Assembly (NCBI GenBank): GCA_030592355.1
Contig: JAUVJE010000066.1
Span: 1-11,226 of the forward strand
Origin: Clostridia bacterium
GTDB taxonomy: Bacteria > Bacillota > Clostridia > DUPQ01
Direction: 5' to 3'
DNA: 11,226 nucleotides
Under the pieces are notes generated by a model. The model was not told the DNA's origin and ran no database searches. It saw only the letters and a program-made list of their open reading frames with translations. Of the stretch, positions 1-6,516 are shown one piece after another; the first letter of the stretch is position 1; each line of letters opens with the position of its first letter. A program made the position numbers and the translations under genes.

Positions 1-1
1 A

Positions 2-217
2 ATGCGTGTATGGGAGCGGGGTTCGGGAGAAACGCTGGCCTGCGGCACCGGAGCCTGCGCCGTTCTTGTTGCATCTGTATTGAATGGAAAGAGCATGAGA
101 AAAAATACTGTGCGATTGCTGGGGGGTAACCTGGAAATCGAATGGGCTGAGAATGATAACCATGTATATATGACCGGGCCCGCTGTTACGGTATTTGAAG
201 GTGAAATTAAAATATAA
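2..217 (+). CDS. dapF: Diaminopimelate epimerase, C-terminal part (5' end outside window)
   Basis: This is the last 71 codons of DapF, which interconverts LL- and meso-diaminopimelate in the cytoplasm, supplying meso-DAP for peptidoglycan and lysine. The visible part holds the family signature: ERGSGET followed by LACGTGACA, in which the Cys of ACGTG (codon 14 of the fragment) is one of the two catalytic thiols and the Glu/Arg before it contact substrate. The second catalytic Cys and the true start lie upstream of the window, so the ATG at position 2 is an internal Met. The normal protein is about 270-280 residues, so roughly three quarters is missing. The gene ends 23 bases before dapL, and the pair makes consecutive products of one pathway. 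Identity is firm from the motif; the extent is limited by the window edge. Confidence 0.93.
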   Translation: MRVWERGSGETLACGTGACAVLVASVLNGKSMRKNTVRLLGGNLEIEWAENDNHVYMTGPAVTVFEGEIKI

Positions 218-240
218 ATCAATTAAACAAGGGGAGAAAA

Positions 241-1473
241 ATGCTGAAAATTAATGAAAATTATTTAAAACTTCCGGGCAACTATTTGTTTGCGGAAATA
301 AAAACCCGTGTGAACGACTATAAGGAAAAGAATCCGGATGCGGATGTTATCAGCCTTGGAATAGGCGATGTAACTCAGCCACTGAATGATGAAATTGTAA
401 ATGCGCTCCATTCCGCTGTGGACGATATGTCTGTTCCTGAATCATTCAAAGGCTACGGACCTGACCATGGGTATAGCTTCCTTATAGATGCCATACTTGA
501 AAATGAATATGCTTCAAGGGGCGTTAAGCTGGGCAGTAACGAGATTTTCATAAGCGACGGGGCAAAGTGTGATACGGGGAATTTCCAGGAGATATTCGGA
601 CTGGATAATACAATTGCGGTAACAGACCCCGTTTATCCTGTTTATGTTGATACGAATGCCATGGCCGGAAGGACAGGGGAATTCATAAACGGCAAATGGA
701 GCAATGTTATTTACATGCCATGCACTGCAGAGAATAATTTCACACCGGCTTTACCAAAAGAGACTGCGGATATAATTTACCTGTGTTCACCCAACAATCC
801 CACCGGAACGACACTCAGCAAAACCGAACTGAAGAAATGGGTGGATTATGCCAGGGAAAACGGATCTGTAATTATGTTTGACGCTGCCTATTCGGCTTAT
901 ATCACCGATGATGAAGTGCCAAGAAGCATATATGAAATAGACGGCGCAAAAGAAGTTGCCGTAGAATTCAGAAGTTACTCTAAAAAAGCCGGGTTTACAG
1001 GCACGAGATGTGCATATACGGTTGTTCCTAATGCGCTGACCGTGAAATCTGAAAGTGGGGAAGAAGTTTCGCTGAATAATCTTTGGGCAAGGCGTGTGAG
1101 CACCAAATTCAACGGTGTGTCATATATCATTCAAAAAGGCGCAGCAGCGGTTTACACGGATGAGGGTAAGAAACAGACAGCAATAACCATAGCTTACTAT
1201 ATGGAAAACGCCAGGATAATCAGGGAAGGCCTGCAGGAGCTTGGACTTAAAACATTCGGCGGCGTCAATGCTCCGTATATCTGGCTTAAGACGCCCAACG
1301 GTATGACATCATGGGAACTTTTTGACAAGCTGCTGAATGAAGTCAATGTGGTCGGAACCCCCGGCTCGGGATTTGGCCCGAGCGGAGAAGGATATTTCAG
1401 GCTTACTGCATTCGGAAGCAGGGTCAACACCATAGAAGCTGTAAAAAGGATAAAGGAAGGCCTGGAAGTCTGA
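241..1473 (+). CDS. dapL: LL-diaminopimelate aminotransferase
   Basis: DapL converts tetrahydrodipicolinate directly to LL-diaminopimelate using glutamate as amino donor, bypassing the succinylase and acetylase steps of lysine synthesis. The 410-residue length is normal for the family. It is a fold-type I PLP enzyme: SPNNPTG at residues 183-189, DAAYSAY from 214, the PLP Schiff-base lysine in SYSK (K248) followed by the DapL-type AGFTGTR, and a carboxylate-binding Arg in GYFRLTAFG (R387). The N-terminal NYLKLPGNYLFAEI and the following ISLGIGDVTQPL are also typical of DapL. The ATG is preceded by AGGGGAGA at a good distance. It follows dapF by 23 bases and its stop is two bases before the next gene, so the three are probably co-transcribed. 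The sequence gives no sign of damage. Confidence in function is high because DapL differs clearly from other aspartate aminotransferase relatives at these motifs. Confidence 0.95.
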   Translation: MLKINENYLKLPGNYLFAEIKTRVNDYKEKNPDADVISLGIGDVTQPLNDEIVNALHSAVDDMSVPESFKGYGPDHGYSFLIDAILENEYASRGVKLGSNEIFISDGAKCDTGNFQEIFGLDNTIAVTDPVYPVYVDTNAMAGRTGEFINGKWSNVIYMPCTAENNFTPALPKETADIIYLCSPNNPTGTTLSKTELKKWVDYARENGSVIMFDAAYSAYITDDEVPRSIYEIDGAKEVAVEFRSYSKKAGFTGTRCAYTVVPNALTVKSESGEEVSLNNLWARRVSTKFNGVSYIIQKGAAAVYTDEGKKQTAITIAYYMENARIIREGLQELGLKTFGGVNAPYIWLKTPNGMTSWELFDKLLNEVNVVGTPGSGFGPSGEGYFRLTAFGSRVNTIEAVKRIKEGLEV

Positions 1474-1475
1474 CA

Positions 1476-2672
1476 ATGAAGTATGATTTTGATGCAGTTA
1501 TAGACAGAAGTGGCTCCGGTGCCATCAAATGGGAGAGAAACTATAAGTTTCAAAGTATAGAACCCGGTCGTAAAATAAACCCATTTTGGATTGCGGATAT
1601 GGATTTTCCATGTGCTCAGCCAATTGTGGAGGCTTTGAAGCATAGAGCGGCGCATCCGGTTTACGGCTATACATATTTTGACCAAGGGGAGTTTTTCAAA
1701 TCTGTCAGCGAGTGGTATTCAAGGCGTTATGGATGGTCTGTGAAGACTAAAGATATTTTTTATGCCCCCGGTGTGGTTTTTGCCATAGGAAGTCTGATTA
1801 ATGCTTTTTCCAACCTTGGCGACGGTATCGTCATACAAACCCCGGTTTATTATCCTTTCAAAAAGCTGATTAAAGCAAACGGGCGCAGGGTAGTTGAAAG
1901 CTCCCTTGTTAAAGATGTAAAAAACAGCGGCAGGTATGTGATGGATTATGCGGATTTGGAATTAAAAGTTTCAGCACCGGATGTATCAATGATGATTCTT
2001 TGCTCCCCCCACAATCCGGTTGGTCGTGTTTGGTCAGAAAGAGAGTTAAGCCGGGTCAGTGATATATGCGAAAATAACAATGTGCTTCTTATATCCGATG
2101 AAATCCACGGGGACTTAGTCAGAGACGGCATAAGGTTTATACCAGCGGCGATAGCCGGAAACCCTGAGAATTTAATTACATGTTCCGCTCCAAGCAAATC
2201 TTTTAATATACCTGGATTAATGGTGTCTACGGTCATTATACAAAATGATAAATATAGGAAGGGCTGGGAAATGGAGGCCTATAATAAAACAGGTCTTTCT
2301 CTACCTAATCCCATGGGTGCAGTTGCCATGAAGGCGGCTTATGAAGGTGGAGAAGAATGGCTTGAACAGGTTAATGAGTATATTGACGGTAATCTTTTCT
2401 GGATGAAAAAGTATGTTGATGAAAATCTAGTGGGAGTCGGGTACGATGTTCCCGAAGGAACATATCTGGCTTGGATGGACTTCAATAACACAGCTTTTGC
2501 CGATGATAGGAAACTTGCCGACAGGCTTGAAACAGAATACGGAATACTTGTAGACCCGGGGTATATCTTCGGGAAACAGGGTAAAGGCTTCATTAGGATA
2601 AACGTTGCCTGTCCGCGTTCACGTCTGGCAGATCTGTTTGAAAAAATAGAAATGCTGTTAATCACTGCCTGA
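1476..2672 (+). CDS. MalY/PatB-type PLP aminotransferase (putative C-S lyase)
   Basis: A 398-residue fold-type I PLP enzyme of the MalY/PatB class. Members usually act as cystathionine or cysteine-S-conjugate beta-lyases releasing thiol, pyruvate and ammonia; some are aminotransferases. Visible marks are the class-typical N-terminal FWIADMDFPCAQPI (residues 38-50), CSPHNPVGRVW (176-186), ISDEIHGDL (206-214) with the PLP-contacting Asp, the Schiff-base lysine in SAPSKSFNIPGL (K241), and a C-terminal RINVACPRSRL with the carboxylate-binding Arg. The HNP in place of NNP and the IHxDL stretch separate this class from aspartate aminotransferases. It starts two bases after the dapL stop, so it is probably translationally coupled to dapL; a short GGAAG precedes the ATG. 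Being next to dapL may mean a role in methionine/cysteine metabolism or simply in shared amino-acid regulation. The substrate cannot be read from the sequence. Confidence 0.85.
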   Translation: MKYDFDAVIDRSGSGAIKWERNYKFQSIEPGRKINPFWIADMDFPCAQPIVEALKHRAAHPVYGYTYFDQGEFFKSVSEWYSRRYGWSVKTKDIFYAPGVVFAIGSLINAFSNLGDGIVIQTPVYYPFKKLIKANGRRVVESSLVKDVKNSGRYVMDYADLELKVSAPDVSMMILCSPHNPVGRVWSERELSRVSDICENNNVLLISDEIHGDLVRDGIRFIPAAIAGNPENLITCSAPSKSFNIPGLMVSTVIIQNDKYRKGWEMEAYNKTGLSLPNPMGAVAMKAAYEGGEEWLEQVNEYIDGNLFWMKKYVDENLVGVGYDVPEGTYLAWMDFNNTAFADDRKLADRLETEYGILVDPGYIFGKQGKGFIRINVACPRSRLADLFEKIEMLLITA

Positions 2673-2717
2673 TTTCGATGAACACCCTTCGGGTAGTCGT
2701 TAAAATTGGGAATCAGG
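2668..2717. terminator. Imperfect stem-loop between convergent genes
   Basis: CCTGATT (2668-2674) and AATCAGG (2711-2717) are exact inverted repeats, and the stem can extend inward by a G-U and a C-G pair. The loop holds a small inner hairpin, ACCC-TTC-GGGT. The arms overlap the stop codons of the two convergent genes, which suits a shared transcription end. There is no run of T on either side, so this is a guess at a bidirectional terminator rather than a classical one. Confidence 0.35.
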
Positions 2718-3618
2718 GATTCAGGAGTGTGTCGGCGCAGTCCGCAAATTTGTCAAAGGTTTCTTCAGAAGCGCACTGGTATGGCGAAAGCAGGCGAAGA
2801 GGGAAATCCCTTATATTATATTTAGCATACAATTTGTCATAAACGCCATCAATAGCCGGAAAAGTTATGGAATCTATCATTGTGCCTCTGATCTCCCAGA
2901 AAACATCCATAATTGCTTCAGCTGCTTTAAAATCACCGGAAATACATTTATTAAATAGAATGGACGCTTTTTCAAGATCCATATTGCTAATGGACATTAA
3001 AAGTCCGCACTCTGTCAGTTTAGACAGGTTAATAAAATTTCTTTCAACTAGAAAAAACTGAAGGGGGGAGGCTGAGGACGCTATGGCCGTAAGATCCGAT
3101 TCATCGCCGCGCGTATATTTGACAGCCGCAAAATTCGGATGCAGCTCGGCAAGTTCAAATAACTCTTCGGGTTCAAGGAACCGCTTGGTTCTTTTTAGAT
3201 TATAATTGAGGAATTTGCAGTCGGGATAGTCAGGAAGCAGGGCGTTAAAGAAACCGAAAACCTCATCGCTGTTTAAAACGCCCCAGCAGGGCAGTGAGAA
3301 CTGGAATTCCCTGATGCCGTATTTATAAGCGATTTCCAGTTTTTCGCGCATTCGCGGGACCGACATATCAACAAGGCCTACCATAGGGTGAAGTCCGTCG
3401 CCGATCATTAATTCTGAAAAATGTTTCACAATAATCTCGAATTGCTTATTGCTGACGGCATAACCTTCACCGGCGGTTCCGAAAAGATAGATATGCTTGA
3501 TTCCGTGATTTATAAGATTATGCACCTCTTTGTCAAAAACCCTGGGCATGAAATTAAATTGCTCATCCCAGGGAAGCAGTGCCGTTGCCATCATTACCGC
3601 AGGATATCTCTTTTCCAT
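2713..3618 (-). CDS. DapA-superfamily (dihydrodipicolinate synthase-like) aldolase/lyase
   Basis: A 301-residue class I aldolase of the DapA/N-acetylneuraminate lyase superfamily, a TIM barrel that forms a Schiff base between a lysine and a 2-keto acid. The barrel motifs are present: GTAGEGYA (residues 47-54) in the place of the GTTGE loop, a Tyr in the NYNLKRT segment (Y139) and the Schiff-base lysine in NFAAVKYT (K167). The length is that of the family. The loop has Ala where DapA has the second Thr of GTTGE, and the YNVPSRT motif is changed to YNLKRT, so substrate preference probably differs from pyruvate plus aspartate semialdehyde. It lies near dapF-dapL but on the opposite strand, so it is not in their operon. 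The ATG is preceded by GAGGTG with a 5-base gap. Fold and chemistry are secure; the substrate is unknown and housekeeping DapA is less likely. Confidence 0.8.
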   Translation of the reverse strand: MEKRYPAVMMATALLPWDEQFNFMPRVFDKEVHNLINHGIKHIYLFGTAGEGYAVSNKQFEIIVKHFSELMIGDGLHPMVGLVDMSVPRMREKLEIAYKYGIREFQFSLPCWGVLNSDEVFGFFNALLPDYPDCKFLNYNLKRTKRFLEPEELFELAELHPNFAAVKYTRGDESDLTAIASSASPLQFFLVERNFINLSKLTECGLLMSISNMDLEKASILFNKCISGDFKAAEAIMDVFWEIRGTMIDSITFPAIDGVYDKLYAKYNIRDFPLRLLSPYQCASEETFDKFADCADTLLNP

Positions 3619-3983
3619 ATCGTCACCTCGTAAGTATTTTATTTTTAAATAATCTGTGCAAAAGCTTTTTAGGAGCCCATCGGTTCTCTCTTTCCCACTC
3701 TTTTGTATATAATATCTGTTTTTCCAATCTTTCGAAAGAAAAACATTTTTGCCGGGGAAGTATTTTACGGGAGTGGGAAATTCGGGCAGAAAATCTATTG
3801 AGAAGCCTCAAATGGCAAACGCTTCGGTTATGCTGCTGATTCTGTTGTATGAATATTAAGAAATATTACTTTGTAGGCTGCTTTTCTAAATATTTTTGTA
3901 TTGAATACACAGACATTATGATACAATATTCGAAGTATCGTTGGAATCAAAATTCCCGATTATTTAATTGGAGGACATGAGCT
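3619..3983. other. Divergent intergenic region between DapA-like and amidohydrolase genes
   Basis: These 365 bases hold no convincing gene; the short frames here have unlikely composition and no ribosome binding site. Visible structure: GAGGTG (3624-3629, minus) for the DapA-like gene; a perfect 10-base inverted repeat TTTCCCACTC (3691-3700) and GAGTGGGAAA (3771-3780); between its arms a TATAAT (3708-3713) and the self-complementary TCTTTCGAAAGA (3728-3739) flanked by TGTTTT and AAAACA; near the amidohydrolase, GATAC and GTATC (3920-3924, 3935-3939) around TTCGAA. Candidate -10 boxes for the + gene are TATGAT (3917-3922) and TACAAT (3922-3927), but neither has a good -35 at ideal distance. 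Promoters for both genes must lie here. Confidence 0.5.
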
Positions 3984-4865
3984 ATGTTTAAAAAAATTGA
4001 TATTCATGTACACACCAGAATGGTGCAGATGTTAATGCGTCCGAGAAACAACGAACCATATGCATCGCCGGAGCAAATCAGAGAGAAATATGATGCATGG
4101 GGAATAGAAAAAGGCGTTATAATGACCGGGATTGCCCCTGAATGCGGTTTTCATATACAGTCTAACGAGGAATCATACCTGTTGGCTCAGCAATATCCAG
4201 AGACATTCTATTGGTTCTGCAATCTGCATCCGACCATGGGTAATAATGCGCCGGATACGAATTTTTCCTACTGGCTTAAATATTATAAAGAGCATGGTGC
4301 CAAAGGCGTCGGCGAAGTAACTTTTAATTATTATATTGACGACCCTCTTGTTGATAATTTGTTCTACCATTGCGCTGAGTGCGATATGCCTGTAACAATA
4401 CATTTAGCACCGCAGGTAGGTGGTTATTACGGAATAGTAGACGACCTCGGTCTGCCCAGGTTGGAATCACTTCTTGATAAGTATCCCAAATTAAGGATAC
4501 TGGGGCACTCCCAGCTTTTTTGGTCTGAAATAGGGAAAGATGCAACAGAAGAAACCAGGATAGGGTACCCGAAGGGAGAAGTCAAGCCCGGCAGGTTGGT
4601 GGAACTTTTTGAAAACTATCCTAATCTCCTCGGAGATCTGTCGGCAGGCAGCGGTGAAAATGCAGTTATGAGGGACACTGACTTTGGTATATGGTTTATG
4701 GAACGTTTCCAGGACAGGTTGTTCTACGGAACAGATGTCAGCGCTCCCTCCGTAGAATTCAGACTCGGTTCATGGCTTGATGAAATGCATGCAAAAGGGA
4801 AATTGTCAGAAAGTGCATATAAAAAAATATGCAGGGAAAATGCAATTGCAATGCTTGAAGATTAA
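3984..4865 (+). CDS. Amidohydrolase-2 family metal-dependent hydrolase
   Basis: A 293-residue TIM-barrel hydrolase of the amidohydrolase superfamily (Amidohydro_2 type), whose members hydrolyse or decarboxylate carboxylic acids, lactones and amides using one bound metal. The metal and catalytic residues can be placed: DIHVH at residues 6-10, a Glu in GVGEV (E111), His in VTIHL (H140), His in LGHS (H175) and Asp in FYGTD (D251), all in the order expected for barrel strands 1 to 8. No signal peptide or membrane segment is seen, so it should be cytoplasmic. The ATG has GGAGG (3970-3974) nine bases upstream. It is divergent from the DapA-like gene and 65 bases ahead of a thioredoxin gene. A link with the DapA-like lyase in one catabolic route is possible but is inference. 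Substrate unknown. Confidence 0.82.
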   Translation: MFKKIDIHVHTRMVQMLMRPRNNEPYASPEQIREKYDAWGIEKGVIMTGIAPECGFHIQSNEESYLLAQQYPETFYWFCNLHPTMGNNAPDTNFSYWLKYYKEHGAKGVGEVTFNYYIDDPLVDNLFYHCAECDMPVTIHLAPQVGGYYGIVDDLGLPRLESLLDKYPKLRILGHSQLFWSEIGKDATEETRIGYPKGEVKPGRLVELFENYPNLLGDLSAGSGENAVMRDTDFGIWFMERFQDRLFYGTDVSAPSVEFRLGSWLDEMHAKGKLSESAYKKICRENAIAMLED

Positions 4866-4886
4866 AGTGTTGTTTAGGTTTGATTT

Positions 4887-4903
4887 CAGATGGGTATCAT
4901 CTG
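4887..4903 (+). other. Small hairpin ahead of the thioredoxin ribosome binding site
   Basis: CAGATG (4887-4892) and CATCTG (4898-4903) form a perfect 6-base stem with a 5-base loop in the short gap between the amidohydrolase and thioredoxin genes. No T-run follows, so it is not a standard terminator; it could be a transcript-processing or weak attenuation element, or chance. Confidence 0.3.
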
Positions 4904-4915
4904 TATAGAATGCAT

Positions 4916-4921
4916 AGGAGG
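4916..4921 (+). promoter_or_regulatory. Ribosome binding site fixing the thioredoxin start
   Basis: AGGAGG lies nine bases before the ATG at 4931. This supports that ATG over the in-frame TTG at 4880, which has no comparable site and would add 17 residues before the usual thioredoxin start. Confidence 0.8.
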
Positions 4922-4930
4922 TTTGAGAAT

Positions 4931-5260
4931 ATGGCAGGAAAGAATATTATAGAGGTGCAGAGCGCAGAGTTTCAGGAAGTGGTTCTGAATTCTGATGTTC
5001 CGGTATTAGTGGATTTTTGGGCTGCATGGTGCGGACCCTGCAGGGCACTGATTCCAATTTTTGAGCAGTTGGCCGTCCAGTTCGAAGGAAAAGCAAAATT
5101 TGTTAAAGTCAATGTGGATGAATGTCCGGATATAGCAGGCACATACAGAATTATGAATATTCCGACAATGCTTCTTTTTAAAGATGGTGAAATAGCTGAA
5201 AAGCTCATTGGATTAAGACCGGCTGCATTTATAAGCGACTTGATTAACAAAAATTTATAG
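4931..5260 (+). CDS. trxA: Thioredoxin
   Basis: A 109-residue cytoplasmic thioredoxin, the standard length. It reduces protein disulfides and is recycled by thioredoxin reductase. The active site WCGPC is at residues 33-37 after the typical VLVDFWAAW strand, and the cis-proline loop is IPTM (P78), followed by LLFKDGE as in most thioredoxins. The start was chosen at the ATG after AGGAGG rather than the upstream TTG. It lies 65 bases after the amidohydrolase gene on the same strand and is followed by a likely terminator, so the two may share a transcript although the spacing leaves room for a promoter of its own. Genomes of this type often carry several thioredoxins; I cannot tell whether this is the main one, so the gene symbol is by family. 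Confidence 0.92.
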   Translation: MAGKNIIEVQSAEFQEVVLNSDVPVLVDFWAAWCGPCRALIPIFEQLAVQFEGKAKFVKVNVDECPDIAGTYRIMNIPTMLLFKDGEIAEKLIGLRPAAFISDLINKNL

Positions 5261-5285
5261 AGTATAATTCAGATATACTTAGAAT

Positions 5286-5319
5286 GAAGGATTGCATGAT
5301 GTAGATTGTGCAATTTTTC
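5286..5319 (+). terminator. Likely intrinsic terminator after thioredoxin
   Basis: ATTGCA (5291-5296) pairs with TGCAAT (5309-5314) around a 12-base loop, and the stem extends outward to 11 pairs with two G-U pairs because GAAGG faces TTTTC. Five T in a row (5314-5318) form the 3' side. A smaller AT hairpin, AGTATA/TATACT (5261-5266, 5274-5279), directly follows the stop codon. Confidence 0.6.
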
Positions 5320-5371
5320 ATTTAGATAAAACTTTAAATCGTATCTTCAAGAGGATGAAGGGGAGGCAAAA

Positions 5372-5935
5372 ATGGCACAGAAAAGATTTCAAAGTTCAAT
5401 GTTCGGCTTCAATAAAGGCTCAGTAAACACTTATATAGAAAGTCTTACCAGAGATTATGAGGAAAAGCTGACTTCCAAAGATTTAGAACTGGAAAAAATG
5501 ATTGCCCAGCTTAAGAACGTAAGCAAAAAATATGAGGAAATCAAGCTGGAAGAAGAACGCATTTTGACCGAAAAGGAAAAAATTTCGCAAGCGCTTATCA
5601 GCGCTAATGAGAAAGCGGACAAAATCATAGATGAGGCAAAGAAGAGAGTGGCAGCTGAAGTCGTTGAACTTGAAGCTGTTGCTGAAAATGAACGTGAGAA
5701 GATCGTTGATATAAAGCGTGAACTTATGGAGATGAAGAAAGAAGCTTCTGCAATTCTGGGGAAATATGAAAAATCGATAAATACCCTCGTATTAAATGGA
5801 ATCGAGCCTGCCCGCGAGTCGAAACCCGAAGAAGAAAAAGAATCAATTGAGGATGAAGGACCGATTTTGGATACGCCGACAGGCGATTCTAAAGACGCGG
5901 AAGAGAATGAAGAAAGTGATGATTTTTTCGGTTGA
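5372..5935 (+). CDS. DivIVA-like coiled-coil protein with acidic tail
   Basis: A 187-residue protein resembling the DivIVA family, which in Gram-positive bacteria gathers at curved membrane and division sites and recruits partners. The N-terminus (residues 6-34), with FQSSMFGFNKGSVNTYIESLTRDYEEKL, follows the DivIVA pattern of a short membrane-binding segment containing an aromatic-Gly turn, then a coiled coil. Residues 28-135 are rich in Glu, Lys and regularly spaced hydrophobics; within them ALISANEKADKIIDEAKKRV resembles the DivIVA 'A..A..I..EA...' segment. From about residue 144 the chain turns strongly acidic and likely disordered, ending in DDFFG. No transmembrane helix is seen. GGGAGG (5361-5366) sits five bases before the ATG. 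The gene stands between two terminator-like hairpins, so it may be a single-gene unit. The family match is by pattern only. Confidence 0.65.
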   Translation: MAQKRFQSSMFGFNKGSVNTYIESLTRDYEEKLTSKDLELEKMIAQLKNVSKKYEEIKLEEERILTEKEKISQALISANEKADKIIDEAKKRVAAEVVELEAVAENEREKIVDIKRELMEMKKEASAILGKYEKSINTLVLNGIEPARESKPEEEKESIEDEGPILDTPTGDSKDAEENEESDDFFG

Positions 5936-5959
5936 TTTCTGAGGGTTGATTTTAATCAC

Positions 5960-5987
5960 AGGAGAACCGTTAAAACCGGTTCTCTTT
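5960..5987 (+). terminator. Intrinsic terminator after the DivIVA-like gene
   Basis: GAGAACCG (5962-5969) and CGGTTCTC (5977-5984) form a perfect 8-base stem with a 7-base loop; an A-T and a G-T pair extend it to ten. TTT follows at once, within CTTTACAT. The T-tract is short, so termination may be partial, allowing some read-through into the Lrp-like operon. Confidence 0.7.
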
Positions 5988-5995
5988 ACATATCT

Positions 5996-6012
5996 CCGGG
6001 ACCTGGTCCCGG
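5996..6012. promoter_or_regulatory. 17-base GC-rich palindrome before the Lrp-like gene
   Basis: CCGGGACCTGGTCCCGG is a perfect palindrome about a central T. It ends 11 bases before the GGAGG of the Lrp-type regulator gene and is far richer in G and C than its surroundings. No T-run follows, so it is not a second terminator. It could be an autoregulatory operator of the Lrp-type protein, or an RNA hairpin next to the ribosome binding site. The structure is seen; both roles are inference. Confidence 0.5.
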
Positions 6013-6023
6013 CCGAATAAGTT

Positions 6024-6028
6024 GGAGG
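6024..6028 (+). promoter_or_regulatory. Ribosome binding site fixing the Lrp-like start
   Basis: GGAGG with an 8-base gap to the ATG at 6037. The longer in-frame TTG at 6022 would overlap this site and add five residues, so the ATG is preferred. Confidence 0.8.
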
Positions 6029-6036
6029 ACGGACAA

Positions 6037-6516
6037 ATGAAAGAAATACTTGATATTCTGGAAAAGAATGCTAAATTGACAGTAGCTGAAGTCGCTGTAT
6101 TGACAGGTCTGGATGAAAAGGACGTTTCCACGGCTATTGCGGAATACGAACAGGACAGCGTTATTCTTGGATATAAGGCAATAATCAACTGGGACAAGAC
6201 GGATACGGATTTGATTACGGCTATAATTGAAGTAAAACTGGTTCCTCAGAGGGACAAAGGTTTCGACAGCATTGCTGAAAGAATCTATAAGTATCCCCAG
6301 GTCAAGGCTTGCTGGCTCATGTCGGGCAGTTACGACCTTTCTGTGATGATTGAGGGAAAACACATTAAAGAAGTTGCAATGTTCGTGTCAGAAAAACTTG
6401 CGGTCATTGACGGGGTATTCAGTACGGCCACCCATTTTGTACTAAAAAAATATAAAGATGGTAATATTATTTTTGAAGGTATCGAAAAGGATGACAGAGA
6501 GGCCATAGTATTATGA
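6037..6516 (+). CDS. Lrp/AsnC-family transcriptional regulator (AlaR-like by context)
   Basis: A 159-residue feast/famine regulator. Residues 1-45 form the AsnC-type winged helix-turn-helix (LDILEKNAKLTVAEVAVLTGL, then DVSTAIAEYE), and residues 58-135 the ligand-binding RAM domain with the SGSYDLSVMIEG loop that corresponds to the family's effector-binding G.YD motif. Such proteins assemble from dimers into octamers and often sense an amino acid. The stop overlaps the start of the aminotransferase by four bases (ATGA), so the two are translationally coupled; the same regulator-aminotransferase pairing is known in Bacillus subtilis as alaR (yugG) and alaT (yugH). By analogy it probably controls its own operon in response to alanine or a related amino acid. 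A GC-rich palindrome just upstream is a candidate operator. Length and domains look intact. Confidence 0.88.
   Translation: MKEILDILEKNAKLTVAEVAVLTGLDEKDVSTAIAEYEQDSVILGYKAIINWDKTDTDLITAIIEVKLVPQRDKGFDSIAERIYKYPQVKACWLMSGSYDLSVMIEGKHIKEVAMFVSEKLAVIDGVFSTATHFVLKKYKDGNIIFEGIEKDDREAIVL

Noticed and set aside
2713..3618. Calling the DapA-like gene dapA
   Set aside because: The substrate loop is GTAGE rather than GTTGE, the YNVPSRT motif is altered and the gene is outside the dapF-dapL transcript, so only superfamily membership is supported.
3579..3839. Short open frames on both strands in the gap upstream of the amidohydrolase
   Set aside because: They overlap the DapA-like gene start or the inverted repeats, lack ribosome binding sites and have unlikely composition.
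3619..3983. T-box or other riboswitch in the divergent gap
   Set aside because: I looked for the T-box GGTGG element and for conserved riboswitch cores on both strands and saw none.
4880..4930. Longer thioredoxin start at TTG 4880
   Set aside because: The ATG at 4931 has a clear AGGAGG and gives the standard thioredoxin length; the extension has no family resemblance.
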